DNA of 64,000 bases from Terebella lapidaria (taxonomy: Eukaryota > Annelida > Polychaeta > Terebellida > Terebellidae), in contig OX424559.1 of assembly GCA_949152475.1 (NCBI GenBank), forward strand, positions 21,173,809-21,237,808, read 5' to 3'. Numbering within the stretch: position 1 is the first letter of the stretch; each line of letters starts with the position of its first letter. Positions 21,725 through 34,735 of the stretch are shown one piece after another. Under the pieces are notes generated by a model, which did no database searches, was not told where the DNA came from, and worked only from the letters and a program-made list of their open reading frames with translations. The position numbers and the translations under genes were made by a program.

Positions 21725-22590
21725 GACATATACAATAAAGATGGGTATAATGAAACGAGGGGGAAGGTGGAGATTCGAACGGGAAGGCTAGGAGTTTGGT
21801 ACAGGTGTTGGAGAGTATATTTAATAGCGCGGGGGGGGGGGGGGATCTGATGGCATGGGGAGGAGGGGGGAGGGGTTATAATAATCAGAAGGGGCTTGTA
21901 GATGAGGCAGAGTAATCGTTGGAGAATGCCGGTGGTGGAATTTGAGAGTAAGCATGGGATGAAATGGGTATATCCCAGGTAGTAGTCAGAGGAAGGATAG
22001 GTGGGTAGGGAAGATTAATCGAGGGAGGTGACAGGAGGGTTGGATCGAGTAATCGGGGAAGGAAGAAGGGGAGATGAGTGGGATTGGGTCATTAGGGGAA
22101 GGAGAGGGCATATAGGATTGGTTAACTAGGGGAGGGAGAAGCGAAGACATGTGGGGTAGGTTAATTTGGGTTGGGAGAAGGGTAGATGGGTGGGGTTGGG
22201 TAATTTGGGGAGGGAGGGGGGCAAATGGGTGGGATTTTGTAAATTGGGGAGGGAAAAATAGCAGATAGGTGAATGGACAAATTTTTAGGAGTGGGTGCAG
22301 ATGGTTGACTTCTGGGTAATTTGGGGAGGAGGAGGGTCAGATGGGTGGGAATGGATAATCGGGGGGAGGTGGAAGGGGTGGTATTGGGTCAACAAGAGTG
22401 ATCTAGATTGGATGAGGCAATTGCGGAAAGGAACAGATTGGAAGAATGGGGCGGGGAAGGGGGAAAAATGGGTGGGATGAATTTTATCAGGGGAGGGAAA
22501 AGAGGGGCAGAATGGGTACTATTGTCAGATGGGGTAGGAGAGGAGAGGGGAAATGTGAGTGGGATATGGTGATCTGGAGAAGGAGAATAC
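21725..22590. repeat. G-rich, strand-asymmetric degenerate minisatellite
   Basis: Just downstream of the fibrinogen gene, the + strand is almost free of C and repeats variants of GGGGAGGGAGAAGGG, TGGGTGGGATT and GGGTAATTTGGGGAGG about every 45-60 bases, with a G12 run near 21831-21843. Runs of GGG at short spacing could form G-quadruplexes. Open frames here are artefacts of composition. Confidence 0.7.
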
Positions 22591-22869
22591 GTGTGTCTTT
22601 TTAAGGCAACTGGAGTTTGCTTTTGGAGTTTGCTTTGACGATAACTTGATATTTATTCAAGTTGATTATACTTTGTTCAGCAACTCTATTTTGATTTTGA
22701 TATTCCACAAGCATGACCTTTTAGGCCCTATGTACAATTTATGAAGATGATATACATCAAATCACACAAAAGTCCCATAACATAGGCCCAAAAGTTGACT
22801 TTTGTTACTACTCGAAATCTGTAAAGTAACTTTTGAAATGCCCGAAATATTTGCTTTCGAAGTTAGAAA

Positions 22870-23890
22870 TGAATTGCTGAACTTCATTCTTTCCAGTGTT
22901 CACCAATTTTAGTCGTGCCAATAACTATGGCAACATCTTCAGGTTCGTATATGTGGGGACCATCAAGTGACTGACTTTCCACGTGATCCTGTTTGCCAAA
23001 TCAACAATTCCTTTCTTCTATTCTTCTATCCTTTCTTATATTCCTTTCTGATACAGAAGGAAGAATGTGAAGATTCACATCATCTCCGTCAATGTCCAAC
23101 CTATTCATTTCTTCCTCCAGCCAACTCGCTAGTTTCTGCTCAACAAGGTGTGCTTTATGAACGAAGCTACCTTGCGAGACGTTCGATGCAACTCTCTCAT
23201 ATTGATGATTTTGAATTCATTATGATAGGTTGCACAGTTGTCCACAAATGCAGAGACTATGTTTTCAATGTTGTTCGTGTGCTTGGTGTCCAATTTATGG
23301 TCGAAGAATATGACCAGGTGTTTCGCGTTAAGCCTCTCCAGGAACTTACCCCACAGACAAATAGACTAGTTCGAGATGATGTGATCATCGTCCAGTACAA
23401 CTCAATCCACGTGCTAAAGTTTGACTAAAAATAGTGTCTTTACCAGCACGCCATGTGAACTGTTCCTGTAGGTGTTGTGATAGGTCTGGATTTTCTAGAA
23501 CGTAAAAACCTGTGCCACATATCGCAACAACTTTGACATGGATCTGCTGCTTCAAATCCTGTCGGGTCTTCTCTAATGCAAACCTAAGCCTCATTGCATA
23601 TTTCTTTACCAGAGAAGCAGCCTTAAAACTATACTGCTTGCACTTGTCATTAAAGCTATGCTTGTACACAAAACACAACTGTAGACCTTCATTTTCAGCT
23701 GCCATCAGCAGATCCATCACCGTTGTTTTTGGCATATCAACCTTACTCTCATGCTTGAAAGCCTTTGTTACACTGGAGAACGCAATCACGCATGCATAAT
23801 CGAATGTCGGGGAAATCCTACAGAATACTTTAGCCAAGTCAGTAAATTTTCTCATGGCTATGTCACATATGACTCCTTCCCGAGGAGTGC
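22870..23890 (-). pseudogene. Unassigned minus-strand coding remnant
   Basis: I do not recognise the family. Read leftward, 23855-23385 is open for 156 residues (MRKFTDLAKVFCRISPTFD ... MPKTTVMDLLMAAENEG ... HVKVVAICGTGFYVLENPDL). Protein-like sequence then goes on in other frames to about 22870: FLERLNAKHLVIFFDHKLDT, FKIINMRELHRTSRK, KLASWLEEEMNRLDIDGDDV, then a TGA, then HIYEPEDVAIVIGTTKIGEH. The composition is charged and globular, unlike random AT-rich translation, and it continues across at least two frame changes and a stop. This suggests a decayed intronless gene or transposon protein. A plus-strand frame of 153 residues at 22967-23428 overlaps it and is judged a shadow. Strand choice is an inference. 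Confidence 0.4.
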
Positions 23891-24577
23891 AAGTTTCCGG
23901 CTGTTCAGTTTAAAGGCCTAGTAGCATGCCGAAGAAAGTGCTTTTCATTCAGTCTATTATGAAAAATTTTCAATAAATTCGAACGAATTTTACAAATACA
24001 ATCAATGGGTTTCGGGATATCGAACCAAAAAAGCACTCCTTCCGTAACTTGCCGAAGATTTTGATCCTGATTTTAGTGTGGGTCACGGGGTTGGTGACGT
24101 AAGTTGAGGCAGACCTGAAAGTACATGTAGCCAGCAAGGTAAAACTGCATGTCGCATATTCATTCGCCTGATGTATGTTTGATAAGTCAAGTGAAGGGGT
24201 GACATGGCAGAAATGCGGCATTTTTGTCTTGATATTTAGAATCAGTACTATTTATTCACCCAGAACGGAGGTTTGTTGAACTGCAAGATTTCCAGTATTT
24301 GCTGGTTTTTACGTGTTTTCTGTTGAATCGCATGCATTTTGAAGTGATTTTCCGTCTTTGAGCTGGCCACCAAATTACGTATTTTACGTTTTTGGCGAGC
24401 CATCAAAGCAAATTCTGCCTCAACTGACGTCACGATTGCGGAAATTGCCGAAGCAATTTCTTTCATCGGCTGGAGAAGGCGATTGTAATACTGGCTCAAT
24501 ACACTCCATTACATGTCGCTGTTATTAGTTACCAATTAACGCGAACACCTTTCTATCATCAAATTTCCACACTGTTT

Positions 24578-25145
24578 TTATATGAACAGGAATGAAACCA
24601 TATAATGGTACCTTGCTACTATGACTTTAAACATTTTGAAATCAATGTCTGTCTCCCAATTGGAAGTATATTCTTCTGTTTGTGTATGCATGTCCCTTTT
24701 CCATACATCACTGTCTGACCAAGAGTAAATCTGTCGTCCATCCTGGTCTGATGGCAATGCATAACCAGAATCTTCACTCTCTCCAGTCAGATAAGACAAA
24801 GGTTGAGGTACATGATTTTCACAATCAAGTTCTTCCTCGGCCAGTTCATGGGCACGATTATACTTGGTGGCTTTCACATCAGTAGAACTTGTCATAAAAC
24901 TTTTCCAAGCCTCAAAATCAAGTATGTGTAGGACTCCCTTATCACCAACCACGGAACAATCAGAACACCTAAAAAAGGCCCCACCTGGACATTCCTCCAC
25001 TTTTACCATCCATGAGGTACCCCGGGGACTCACCAGTGGGAATCCTCTTTCCGCAGCATGGAGCTGTGGGATTTCAGCAGTTACAAGCTCTTCAGAGCGG
25101 GACTGATCGGTTTCCCTTTTACACTCGGAGGCATGGTGTAAACAA
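24578..25145 (-). CDS. Unassigned minus-strand open frame, Cys- and acidic-rich
   Basis: This is the plausible part of a long minus-strand frame. Pieces include SWMVKVEECPGGAFFRCSDC, VLHILDFEAWKSFMTSS, ATKYNRAHELAEEELDCENH and SGYALPSDQDGRQIYSWSDS. No known domain is recognised. The frame runs further right to 25276, but there the plus strand encodes Gypsy protease, so that part is probably a shadow. The real N-terminus may have been cut by the Gypsy. Between this and the remnant at 22870-23890 the sequence holds a TGACGTCA core (near 24424) and no clear coding. It may be chance, or a retroelement protein. Confidence 0.25.
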
Positions 25146-27700
25146 CATAAGTGATTGTTGCAGATATTGGGGCAGCCGGAATCATTGGGATGAACTTTCT
25201 TTGGGTCCACCGGATGATCGCTGACTTTAGTTGCAATGAGTTCCGGATGGGAGAGGACACAAACTACCTTTTTCATGTGGGTCCATTCCGTTCACTCCAA
25301 CTCCGGGCGGCGCACACAACAACAGTGCCACCCTACAGCGAGATGATCATTGAGGCACGGCCACTTCACCACGCATGCCCCACGATGGTCGTCCCTGTAT
25401 AAAACAACCTGTGAGTAATTTCGCCCTGGATAAGGGAGTCACACTAGGTGGGGCTCTGTTCAAGTCCAATTCTAGTGTGATGCCTATCCTGTGGTGAATC
25501 TGGTTGTACTACAGCTCGGGAATGTGGCAGCTCTTTGAACACTAATGGCATCCAGTAGGGTTTTCCCTGACGATCCTGTTTGCAGCGCGGCCTGCGCACA
25601 GGCGGCTGAAGGATCGGCTGATGAAGATCACCGCCAAGCTCTCCAAAAATTGTTCCATCAGTTTATGTATGTGTTCATGATTCCTGGTGATGTGGATGGC
25701 AAGACAGACGCAGTCAAACACGACATCGACCTCTTTGACGAGTGTCTTATGACGAGCAGCTATCGTGCATCAAGAGGTCATTGACCAGGAGGTGCAGAAA
25801 ATGCTCGAGCTAAACATCATCGAACCCAGTGATAGCCCTTGGGCCAGTCCTGTGATAATGGTAAAAAATTGAAGACACCTCGATGCCCTAGCCGAGTCAC
25901 ATTATTTCTGTGCTTTAGACCTGGCATTCGCGTATTGGTAGGTCGAGATGGACGAGGACGATATGGTGAAAACTGTCTTTGTCACCGGGAACATGCTCCA
26001 CCAAATTAAGGTAATGCCGTTCAGGCTCTGCAACGCCCCCACAACGTTCAATCTCCTCATGAAAATGGTGCTAACAGAGTTCCTCTGGAAGCGATGTATG
26101 GTGTGCATCCAAGATGTCGTCGGGTTCGGCCAGTCCTTCGAGAGGAAACCCTAAACAAATTCCAGATGGTGCTCCATCGCATCCGTGATGCAAGGCTTAA
26201 CCTTTATGCTACTGACCCACTTCTCAGCCTCCATACTGAGCCGATTCATGCATGAATTGAAATGATTTCTATATGCTTGATTTTTTTTACATTTAAAAAT
26301 GTTTCAGAATAGTTGTGTGTATAAAAAGTCAATAGTATAGTGTGCTATTCCCAAACAGTATCCTTTTCAACTACCTATAGCTACCTATACATTTATTAGT
26401 TTATTAGCTGAAGCCTAACAAGAGTGAGCTCTTTGCCCAGGAGTTCTGGTGCTTGGGCTTCATGGTGACAGGTATAGGTGTATGACCAGACCCCACGAAG
26501 ATCGAGGCCATACAACACTGGCCCCGACCCTGTAACGTGGTGGACGTGAGGTCCTTCTTGGGCTTCGTGAGCTACCACCGCCAGTTTATTTGAGGCTTCG
26601 TGGAGATCGCACTCCTCACTATCCTCACGGAAAAGGGCGCGGATTTTGTCTGGGAGGCTTCCCAGGAGGTTGCGTTTGCAGACCGGAAGGCCCTGGTGGC
26701 AGCACCTGTGCCCCAGCAACCCCTTCCCAACTGTGAGTTTATCTTAGACACAGACGCCAGCAACTTCGCGCTCGGCGGTGTCCTTTCAACGATCATGAAT
26801 GGGCAGAATGGTGTGGTGGCTTATGCGAGTGGGGCTCTCAGGCGCTCTCAAATGAACTACTGCATGACTCACCGTGAACTCCTCACAGTTGTGACAATGA
26901 CCAAGCGCTTCTTGTATTTCTTGTTGTGGTGGCATTTCCGGTTGCAGACTCATAACAGTTCGCTCCGATGGTGCTCATTACAGTGAGGCCAATAGCTTGG
27001 TGGCCCGGTGGCTCGTCAAACTTCAGGAGTCTGCCATGAAAATTACGATTGAGCCGGAAAGCTGCACGGCAACGCTGACGGCCTGTCACATTGTAATAAG
27101 TGCAAGAATCCGGACTGTGCAGGAATGACACTGTTCCAGCAAGGCGAGGAGTCTTCCTCAGACTCGGAACTGGACCTTCCGGGAGACCACAGGCTGCCGC
27201 ACCCTTTAGTACCACGGCGGTCCTAGTCACAGGAGCCCTACTCCACATGCGGATGTGCCGCTAGTGGCGTTGGCATCCTGCATTTGAACCAGAGTTTCGG
27301 CTCAGCTCCAGTGAGTCCTCCTCGTGCCCAGCAGTGTGCTCCTCGTGGGTGCCCTCCACGTCCCCGGACGGGTCTGAGTACGAGCGGCAGTTGCCCCCTG
27401 TGGAAACTCTCCGGCGCAACTGGCAGTGAAGCAAAGAGCCGACAGCGCCCTGGCGCCAGCAATAGAGGCCCTCAAGGCCGAACAGAAACCTTCCGAGGTA
27501 ATTGGCCCAATGCTTACGCTGGTCTGACCACTTTTGTGGATTTGTGGGATGCCCGAGAGTCATGGGACAGCATCTCATATGGCCAGACTGAGGTTGGTAT
27601 TTTCGTCCTTTACGGAGGACGTGCCCTTCTCATGATAATGGGGAACTGGCTCTGGATGCAGGGATATTGTCTGGATGTGCGCATCGATGTCAGGGGTTCG
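25090..27700 (+). pseudogene. Second Ty3/Gypsy pol, heavily decayed
   Basis: Protease remnant near 25150-25400 (ADIGAAGIIGMNFLWVHRMI). RT from 25780: EVQKMLELNIIEPSDSPWAS, then a deletion that removes the RYCIDYR region, then ALDLAFAYW, KVMPFRLCNAPTTF and CIQDVVGFG where YLDD is expected (first catalytic Asp lost). After a foreign insert of about 180 bp, it resumes at about 26405 (ELFAQEFWCLGFMV, VRSFLGFVSYHRQFI). RNase H remnant at 26600-27000 (FILDTDASNFALGG). Linker-like frames continue to about 27700. No integrase core is seen. There are many stops and frameshifts. Confidence 0.85.
26215..26404. other. Insertion inside the second Gypsy RT
   Basis: About 180 bp of AT-rich sequence, with no similarity to pol, lies between the pieces encoding the end of the RT palm and the thumb/connection (just before AAGCCTAACAAGAGTGAGCTC at 26411). 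It contains CTACCTATAGCTACCTATA. No target duplication or TIR was found. Confidence 0.45.
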
Positions 27701-29400
27701 TCTGCGTGACTCGTTCGTTGCTCCGGAAGCTTTCTTGGTGTATCCCCACACATGCACCACTACTGTAAGGCTATTTATTGTAGTTTAAGGTTTCTAACGG
27801 CAGGAAACCATTTTACCATTATTTTTAATGGGCCAGATGTTCAGTCCACATGTGCGGGCAGTGGGTTGATGCTTATTTCATCCGGAGTGCATGTTACATG
27901 ACGCAGTCCAGTTGGAATGACCGGAACCCCGGCCCTACTTCTAAGAAGGGGGTCATATTCTACTTGCGTAGCATACTTTGTGGTTTTTAATCCTTATCAT
28001 ATCACCTGATAATGTCAATATGCCATGCTATGATGATTGTCTGGTTCTGGACTCTGTCCGCAACCAGTTCCGGACGACGCCGGTTATTGATTTCATCATA
28101 TTTGGGATTCTCTAAATTGGGCGCTGGCATGAAGGGTTCGCCAACTAACCATTGAGGTTTTGGACCTGCCGGCATCTCGTCTAAATCTATTGGATCCACA
28201 CACCGGTGATTGATATATTGGCTCTGGCTTTGAACAGTGCATTGCCCAGTGGCTTTATTGTACGTTGGGGTTGCTAGTGGGCCAAGTGCTAGTTGCTAGT
28301 GAGACATATTTTAGTTACTGTATGTGATCGCGGGATCCCCCGGGATGACCTAATTTGGTCACCCATATACATGGTGTGCTAGGAGTCACTGGGTGGAGAT
28401 GGGTGTTTTGGCCGCTTCGTGTTGTTATTCGTGGGTCAGACATTGTTGATGGCGACGATTAGGACACCGACGGTGCCCAGCAGCTGCTGCATCCGGATCC
28501 TCTTCTTCACACAGAAGAGTTGATGGATGTACGCAAGGGGGTCCCATTGCTTTAGAGCTCGAGCTTCAGCTGAGTGAAAATATGCCTGCATCTTCTCTGG
28601 AGGAGAACTTTCGTCCGGGGGACGTCTGGATGACTGTAGTTTTCCGGACAAGGTGTCTGACTAGAGTCCGACGGGTGCTGGAACTGCGGATTCGGATCCA
28701 CCCACGACCACGACTTTCGCATGTTGGGCCGAACAGGTTGAGGCAAAGCAATCTGCTTTCTGCACTGGAAACAAGCAGTTCCGGACGTGCACCACCTCTT
28801 TCGAGGTCGGCGTCCAGTTCCACTCTGGTGATTGAGAGGAATTATTACCCCTTTCTTGCATTGTTGGTCCTCAGAAGCGAGGTTTGCCGTACCCGAAAGT
28901 TATGACACAAAATACTCAGACCTTAAGGGTCTGTTTTGGAAGAATGGGGGCCGACCCCGGGGCTTATGGACATACTAAAACGCTCCAAAATTAGGAGTTT
29001 GGTTTTTAACACTATTCTTGTTTTGGCCGCTTCGTGTTCGTAGCACATTTACTGCATAGCAACTCACACTAATCCCAGCTCCACTATACTGAAACAATGG
29101 TCTGACGTCATCCCTTGCTTCGTGCGCTGGCAGTATAAATACAGTTCGCAAGGACTCAGGAGGGAGGCTGCTTCGATCCGGGGGCACACGCCCCCATCGA
29201 TAAGTGGTCTCTCGACCTAGGATGGTGCGACACAGGCTCTGGCAGACCGTCGGGCTGTCCGGGGTTCTATCCCCGTGGCGGACCGTCGGCGAGCCGGCCA
29301 GCTACAACTAAGACCACGGTGATGATGCTATATCTGAGTGGTGTCCTACTGTCCAGGTTTGCTCAGCGGACTGCTACCTGGTCAACATTGTAAATTGATG
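27700..29400. other. Unassigned region with possible LTR promoter
   Basis: No gene is called. Short minus-strand frames (28199-28002, 28861-28436) have protein-like composition but no recognised domain. A TATA-like GTATAAATACAG at about 29134 followed by AAGGACTCAGGAGGGAGGC has the look of a core promoter. The phrase TTTTGGCCGCTTCGTGTT occurs twice (near 28404 and 29022), which would suit a retroelement LTR or leader remnant linked to the second Gypsy. Confidence 0.3.
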
Positions 29401-29790
29401 ACCTGCGCCCGCCGTGACCCTAATGGTGATATTGCAGTTCACAAAGATGACCTTGATTGGTAAATCTCAAAGTCATATGTCACATGTAATGCTTAAAGCC
29501 AAAATTGTCCGGTAACCTATCTTAGCCCTTGAGCTAATTTTTGAACTTCTGGTGTCTAACATCTCACCTTAACCTCCACCCGCCAGTGTTTGTCAAACTC
29601 TATCATTCTACAAACTTCATACTTCCTAGTGGTTAACTAGTCCAGTATTAGATTTGTTTCACTCATCCAGTGTGTGCCTGCATGTTATGTTTTATCTTGT
29701 CATTATCTTGTTTTATTTTGTTACACATGTATTATATTATCATGTTACTTTACCTTGTACTTATTTGTACTGTCATACTCATTTTGTTAT

Positions 29791-30103
29791 TTATGTCATG
29801 TCTGAAGGCTCCACCTCAACAGTGTTAACTGAATGTGGATTCCTAATAAATACTTGATACTTGACCCTAGGTTACGGGGTTATCCACAAGGATCAGGGAT
29901 AGCGGGCATCAAACTTTACATATATTATAATATTTCCTGGGCATAATATTTTATGTCATGTCTGAAGGCTCCACATCAACAGTGTTAACTGAATGTGGAT
30001 TCCTAATAAATACTTGATACTTGACCCTAGGTTACGGGGTTATCCACAAGGATCAGGGATAGCGGGCATCAAACTTTACATATATTATAATATTTCCTGG
30101 GCA
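29791..30103. repeat. Tandem duplication, 160-bp period
   Basis: 29791-29943 and 29951-30103 are almost identical from TTATGTCATGTCTGAAGGCT to TTTCCTGGGCA, with one clear substitution (CCACCTC/CCACATC). Confidence 0.9.
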
Positions 30104-30405
30104 GCATTCGATGTATTACGTCGATTGAGTGATCAAATGTAATCATTGTACTCACATGTAAATTTAATATGTTATATAGAGTCTAGTCAAAACGTTACAA
30201 TTACAGTCATGTTCACCTTGTACATGCTGAACTGATTCATGGGACACGTTCCTGCTTTCAACCCAAATACCGTAACATAATTGCAGATCACCTCACAAAA
30301 TGCTAATAATTATCTGATTGAAATAATCTTAGCCTTAGCTAGTCTTAGCGTCAACTAAATATTCAGATTTTGCATTTGATAATGTTCCTTCGTCGTATAT
30401 TGTGC

Positions 30406-30658
30406 GTAATAATAATAATAATGATAATAATAATCAGATTTATTTAACGACGGTCCATGTTCCCCATCTTCCCCATCCCCCGTCGGGTGACAATTTAGAA
30501 TTTGGAAAGCACATTCTAATGGAGAAACCTTTGCATTGCCAGGATGAAAACTCCATCTACTTTGTGCCGGTGACGGGGATCGAACCCGCGTCACCTGCCG
30601 CCTCTGAGCTTCGTTGCTTCAAGAGCCACTGGTCCCAGCCACTCGGCCACAGAGGCGG
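30406..30658 (-). mobile_element. tRNA-derived SINE
   Basis: On the minus strand it starts CCGCCTCTGTGGCCGAGTGG. It has an A box (TGGCCGAGTGG, complement of 30639-30649) and a B box (GGTTCGATCCC, complement of 30576-30586) at the normal spacing of a Leu/Ser-type tRNA with a long variable arm. A non-tRNA body follows, and a tail of ATT repeats (30406-30434). The attached body and tail argue against a functional tRNA gene. Confidence 0.75.
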
Positions 30659-31439
30659 TTATCACTGTTTGACTTATATTCACGAGTTTTGGCCCCTGAG
30701 ATTATGAAAATCATGTGGACATTACCCGCAAACAAAAATCATAGCTTATTCAGTACTTGAGTCATATATGTTCTACTCAATCTCTACCTTGGTTTCACAA
30801 TTATATACCATGTGATTAGAAATTAATCGTTTCAAATTACGTCTTTCATGCACCGTGTGTGTTGCCGTCTGTGCTATTTCACATATTGTAGGACAATTTT
30901 ACAAAATGTTAAATTACGTTTCTAGCACTGTATGTAGTGGTTATAGGATTTCTTACATGAAGATGCAATTCGTTAAAATTTTCGTTTCTGGTTAATACGA
31001 ATTGATGATTTGGTCATGCACAGGGTCTCAAGAGTTTGAATTCAATGTTCTATACACATATCCGGGTGAAATAACTTTTCGTTTAAACACTCAAGAAGAG
31101 CTGAGATCAAATTCAATATTGTGATAAGTTACAGGATTCATGAATCTCTATCTGTTCTCGCATTACAAACCCAAAATTGTCTAAATGGGTTTTGTGCTTC
31201 AGTGTCAAAATTTCGAGTTTGAGTACTCCATGTCATCTTAGGTCATGTTAAAGGTCACCATAAATATGCCATACATGACTTCTTTTATGTTTATGGTACA
31301 ACACTGAGCTCGATTTGTGAGTGTTTTGCCTTCAGAGGCCAATATACACATTTCAAGTCAGATTTCTCCTTGAGACTCACCAGTCGGGGTAAGTATCTAC
31401 CTAATATTACCAGTTATACCAGTAATCTTTGATGATACC

Positions 31440-31740
31440 AATATTCAACTTAAATTTCCTTTTTCGGATAGAAATAAAGCCCGACCAAATATTTTATTCA
31501 AATACATTATCGTCATCAGAGACAGACAGTTTGTAATATGTAACTGTTTCTACTGTACATCACATGGAATTAGTATACACTGCCCAACATATTGGCAGAT
31601 TTTAAAAATCCGGAACAAACCCCATGACATAGGTGTGAGACGAGCACATATTAACTAACCAATCACACGCCAAAAGGCTACGGGTTGAGGTTAATGTCTT
31701 TTGGTGTAGCACTCACGAAATAATCCATCATATATGGCTA
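31440..31740. repeat. Dispersed repeat also present at 34226-34735
   Basis: This shares AAGCCCGACCAAATA, TGTTTCTACTGTACA, ATGGAATTAGTATACA and ACTGCCCAACA in the same order with 34310-34450. It is therefore an independent copy of the element inserted in the AAGGTCA array. The surrounding stretch 30660-32200 is otherwise AT-rich without a gene. Confidence 0.6.
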
Positions 31741-34225
31741 CCTATAGGCTTACAATACAACCATATTTTCTGTCTACAAGTGTTTTTTTCCACCGAGGCC
31801 ATCATGCACATTCCCCAACATCTTGAGATTTATCAGTCACGTAATTGGAGGTCAAGTTCAAACATATCTCTGAAATTTACTGAACCTCAATTTATCTGAA
31901 ACTCATAGGACCTCGAGGTCATTAAATTTTGTGTCGAGTTCAAGTTGGCTGTAAGGTCATCGAAATGTCACTTCATAATTTGCTCACAATAATGTTAAGC
32001 TCTCTACAAGAATATTGTCTGTTTAATCATTCTAGATCACTGGGGTCAGGCCTAAATTGCATTTTCCCACTCAAGGTTGCCAGAAGACAATTTTGCATTG
32101 ATCTGCCCAATGTACAAAGCTATCACACAAACCTATTTGGAAGAAAAAAATATTGTAAAAAACCTCACAACAGAGCAAAATTTTTACTATATAATGTCAA
32201 TAAAAATTAGCCCAAGGGCTAAGAAAGGTTACCGGACAATATACATTTTAGATATTAGCCTTTTGTCCAGTGACCTTGAAAATAAGGTGACTGATAAATT
32301 CAAGGCCATGAAATTTTTAACAAATATATCACTTCTAGTATGTCCACAATAAGGTTCTAACCTGTAAAGTCGATAATAAGTGAATATTAGCCATTCTGTG
32401 ATGTGACCTTGAAAATGAGGTCAAAGTTCAAGTTCAAGGTCATGAAAATATTCAGTATATATATCATTCCTCTATATTCGCAATTGACTCCTACGCTGTG
32501 AAGATGATAATAAGCGACATATTAGCCATTTTGTTCTCTGACCTTGAAAATGAGATCAAAGGTCAAATTCTACATTACCAAACTACTCAGCATACATCAT
32601 TTCCTATATGTTCACTATGGACCCCTAAGCTGTAAATTTGATAATAAGCGAGATATAAGCCATTTTGTATTCTGACCTTGAAAATAAAATGACTGACCTT
32701 GAAAACGAGGTCAAAGGTCAAATTCAAGGTCATGAGAATATTCAGAATATATCATTTCCTATATGTTCACAATTGATTCCTAAGCTGTAAAGTCGATAAT
32801 AAGCAATATATTAGCCAATTTGTCATGTTGACCTTGAAAACGAGGTCAAAAGTCAAATTCAAGGTCACGAGAATATTCAGCATATATCATTTCCTATATG
32901 TTCACAATTGATTCCTAAGCTGTAAAGTCGCTAATAAGCGAGATATTAGCATTTTTTTCCTGTGACCTTGGAAATGAGGTCAAAGGTCAATTCAAGGTCA
33001 CGAGAATATTCAGCATATATCATTTCCTATATGTTCACAACTGATTCCTAAGCTGTAAAGTCGATAATAAGCGAGATATTAGCCATTTTGTCCTGTGACC
33101 TTGAAAATGAGGTCAAAGGTCAAATTCAAGGTCACGAGAATATTCACCATATATCATTTCCTATATGTCCACAATTAATTCCTGGTCTCTAATCTCAATA
33201 TTAAGTGAGATATTAGGCTTAATGTGTCCCATTATAAAGCATAGGAAAATTTAACATGGGAAAGTCACATTTGGGCTGAGTTTGGGCCCAAAATGGCCCA
33301 CTTCGAGCGATTCAAGGGCAACGAAATTTATACATGTCACAGAGGTATATATGAGGAGTGTTTTTCATCAATAAGAAAAACATTTACTGAACAGATTTTG
33401 AGAAACGGCCGTTAAAGTCTAAAATTGGCAATTTTTCGACGAAAACGGCCGCTCTGACCTTGGAACCAAGGTCAGAGGTCAAATTCAAGGTCACGAGAAT
33501 ATTCAGCATATATCATTTCCTATATGTCCACAATTGATTCCTAGTCACTAATCTCAATATTAAGTGAGAAATTAGGCTTTAATGTGTCCCATTATAAAGC
33601 ATAGGAGAATTTAACATGGGAAAGTCCCATTTGGGGCAAGTTTGGGCCCAAAATGGCTCACTTCGAGCGATTCAAGGGCAACGAAATTTATACATGTCAC
33701 AGGGGTACATATGAGGAGTGTTATGCATCAATAAGTAAAAAGTTACTGAACAGATTTTGAGAAAACGACTGTCAAAGACGAAAATCGGTTATTTTTGGAC
33801 GAAAACGGCCGCCATTTTGAAAAAAATGCGAAAATCAAAAAACTAAAAAATACCTCCCTCTCGAAATCTTTTTAGGCATTATTGTGCAAAATTTCAAAAA
33901 AATTAAATCGTAAACTTTAAAGATAAAAATTAGCCCAAAGGCTAAGAAAGGTTACCGGACAATATACATTTTAGATATTAGCCTTTTGTCCGGTGACCTT
34001 GAAAATAAAGTCACTGATAAATTCAAGGCCATGAAATTTTCAACAAATATATCACTTCTAGTATGTCCACAATAAATTCCTAAGCTGTAAAGTCGATAAT
34101 AAGTGAGACATTAGCCATTCTGTGATGTGACCTTGAAAATGAGGTCAAAGTTCAAGTTCAAGGTCATGAAAATATTCAGTATATATCATTCCTCTATATT
34201 CGCAATTGATTCCTATGCTGTAAAT

Positions 34226-34735
34226 GTAAGTATCAATCTATTACCACCATTACAATCAGATTTTGATGATGCCAATAAGAAACGTAAAATACTACATTTT
34301 GCAATAGAAACAAACAAAGCCCGACCAAATAGTTTATCCAAAGACACACTGGCTTCTTCAGGGGCAGACAATGTGTTAAATGTAGTTGTTTCTACTGTAC
34401 ACCAGATGGAATTAGTATACAACTGCCCAACAACCTATGAAAATAATTTAGAAATCCGAATCTAACCCCATGGAATAGATACATGACAAGTACAAAAGTA
34501 CCTAATCACAAGCCCGAAGGCTACTGAGTTGATGGTATCCTCGGGGACAGATTTAACGTCCGCCAGCAGTGACACCGACTCAGTGGTATAAATGTAAGTA
34601 TCAATCTATTACCACCAATACAATCAAATTTTGATGATGCCAATAAGAAACGTAAAATACAACAGTTTGCAATGGAAACAAAGCCCGACCAAATAGTTTA
34701 TCCAAAGACATACTGGAGTCATCAGGGGCAGATGT
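34226..34735. repeat. Insert with about 145-bp terminal direct repeats inside the array
   Basis: GTAAGTATCAATCTATTACC to CAGGGGCAGA occurs at 34226-34370 and again at 34591-34731, flanking about 220 bp of unique sequence. This breaks the module pattern of the array on both sides. It is LTR-like in form but short and non-coding. Confidence 0.6.

Noticed and set aside
22967..23428. 153-residue plus-strand frame
   Set aside because: It overlaps a minus-strand reading that keeps protein-like sequence over a longer distance. No domain is recognised on the plus strand.
25145..25276. N-terminal part of the minus-strand frame that starts at 25276
   Set aside because: The plus strand here encodes a Gypsy protease block (ADIGAAGIIGMNFL), so the minus reading is likely a shadow.
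30576..30658. Functional tRNA-Ser/Leu gene
   Set aside because: A and B boxes are present, but the sequence continues into a SINE body with an ATT tail and the tRNA fold is not clean.
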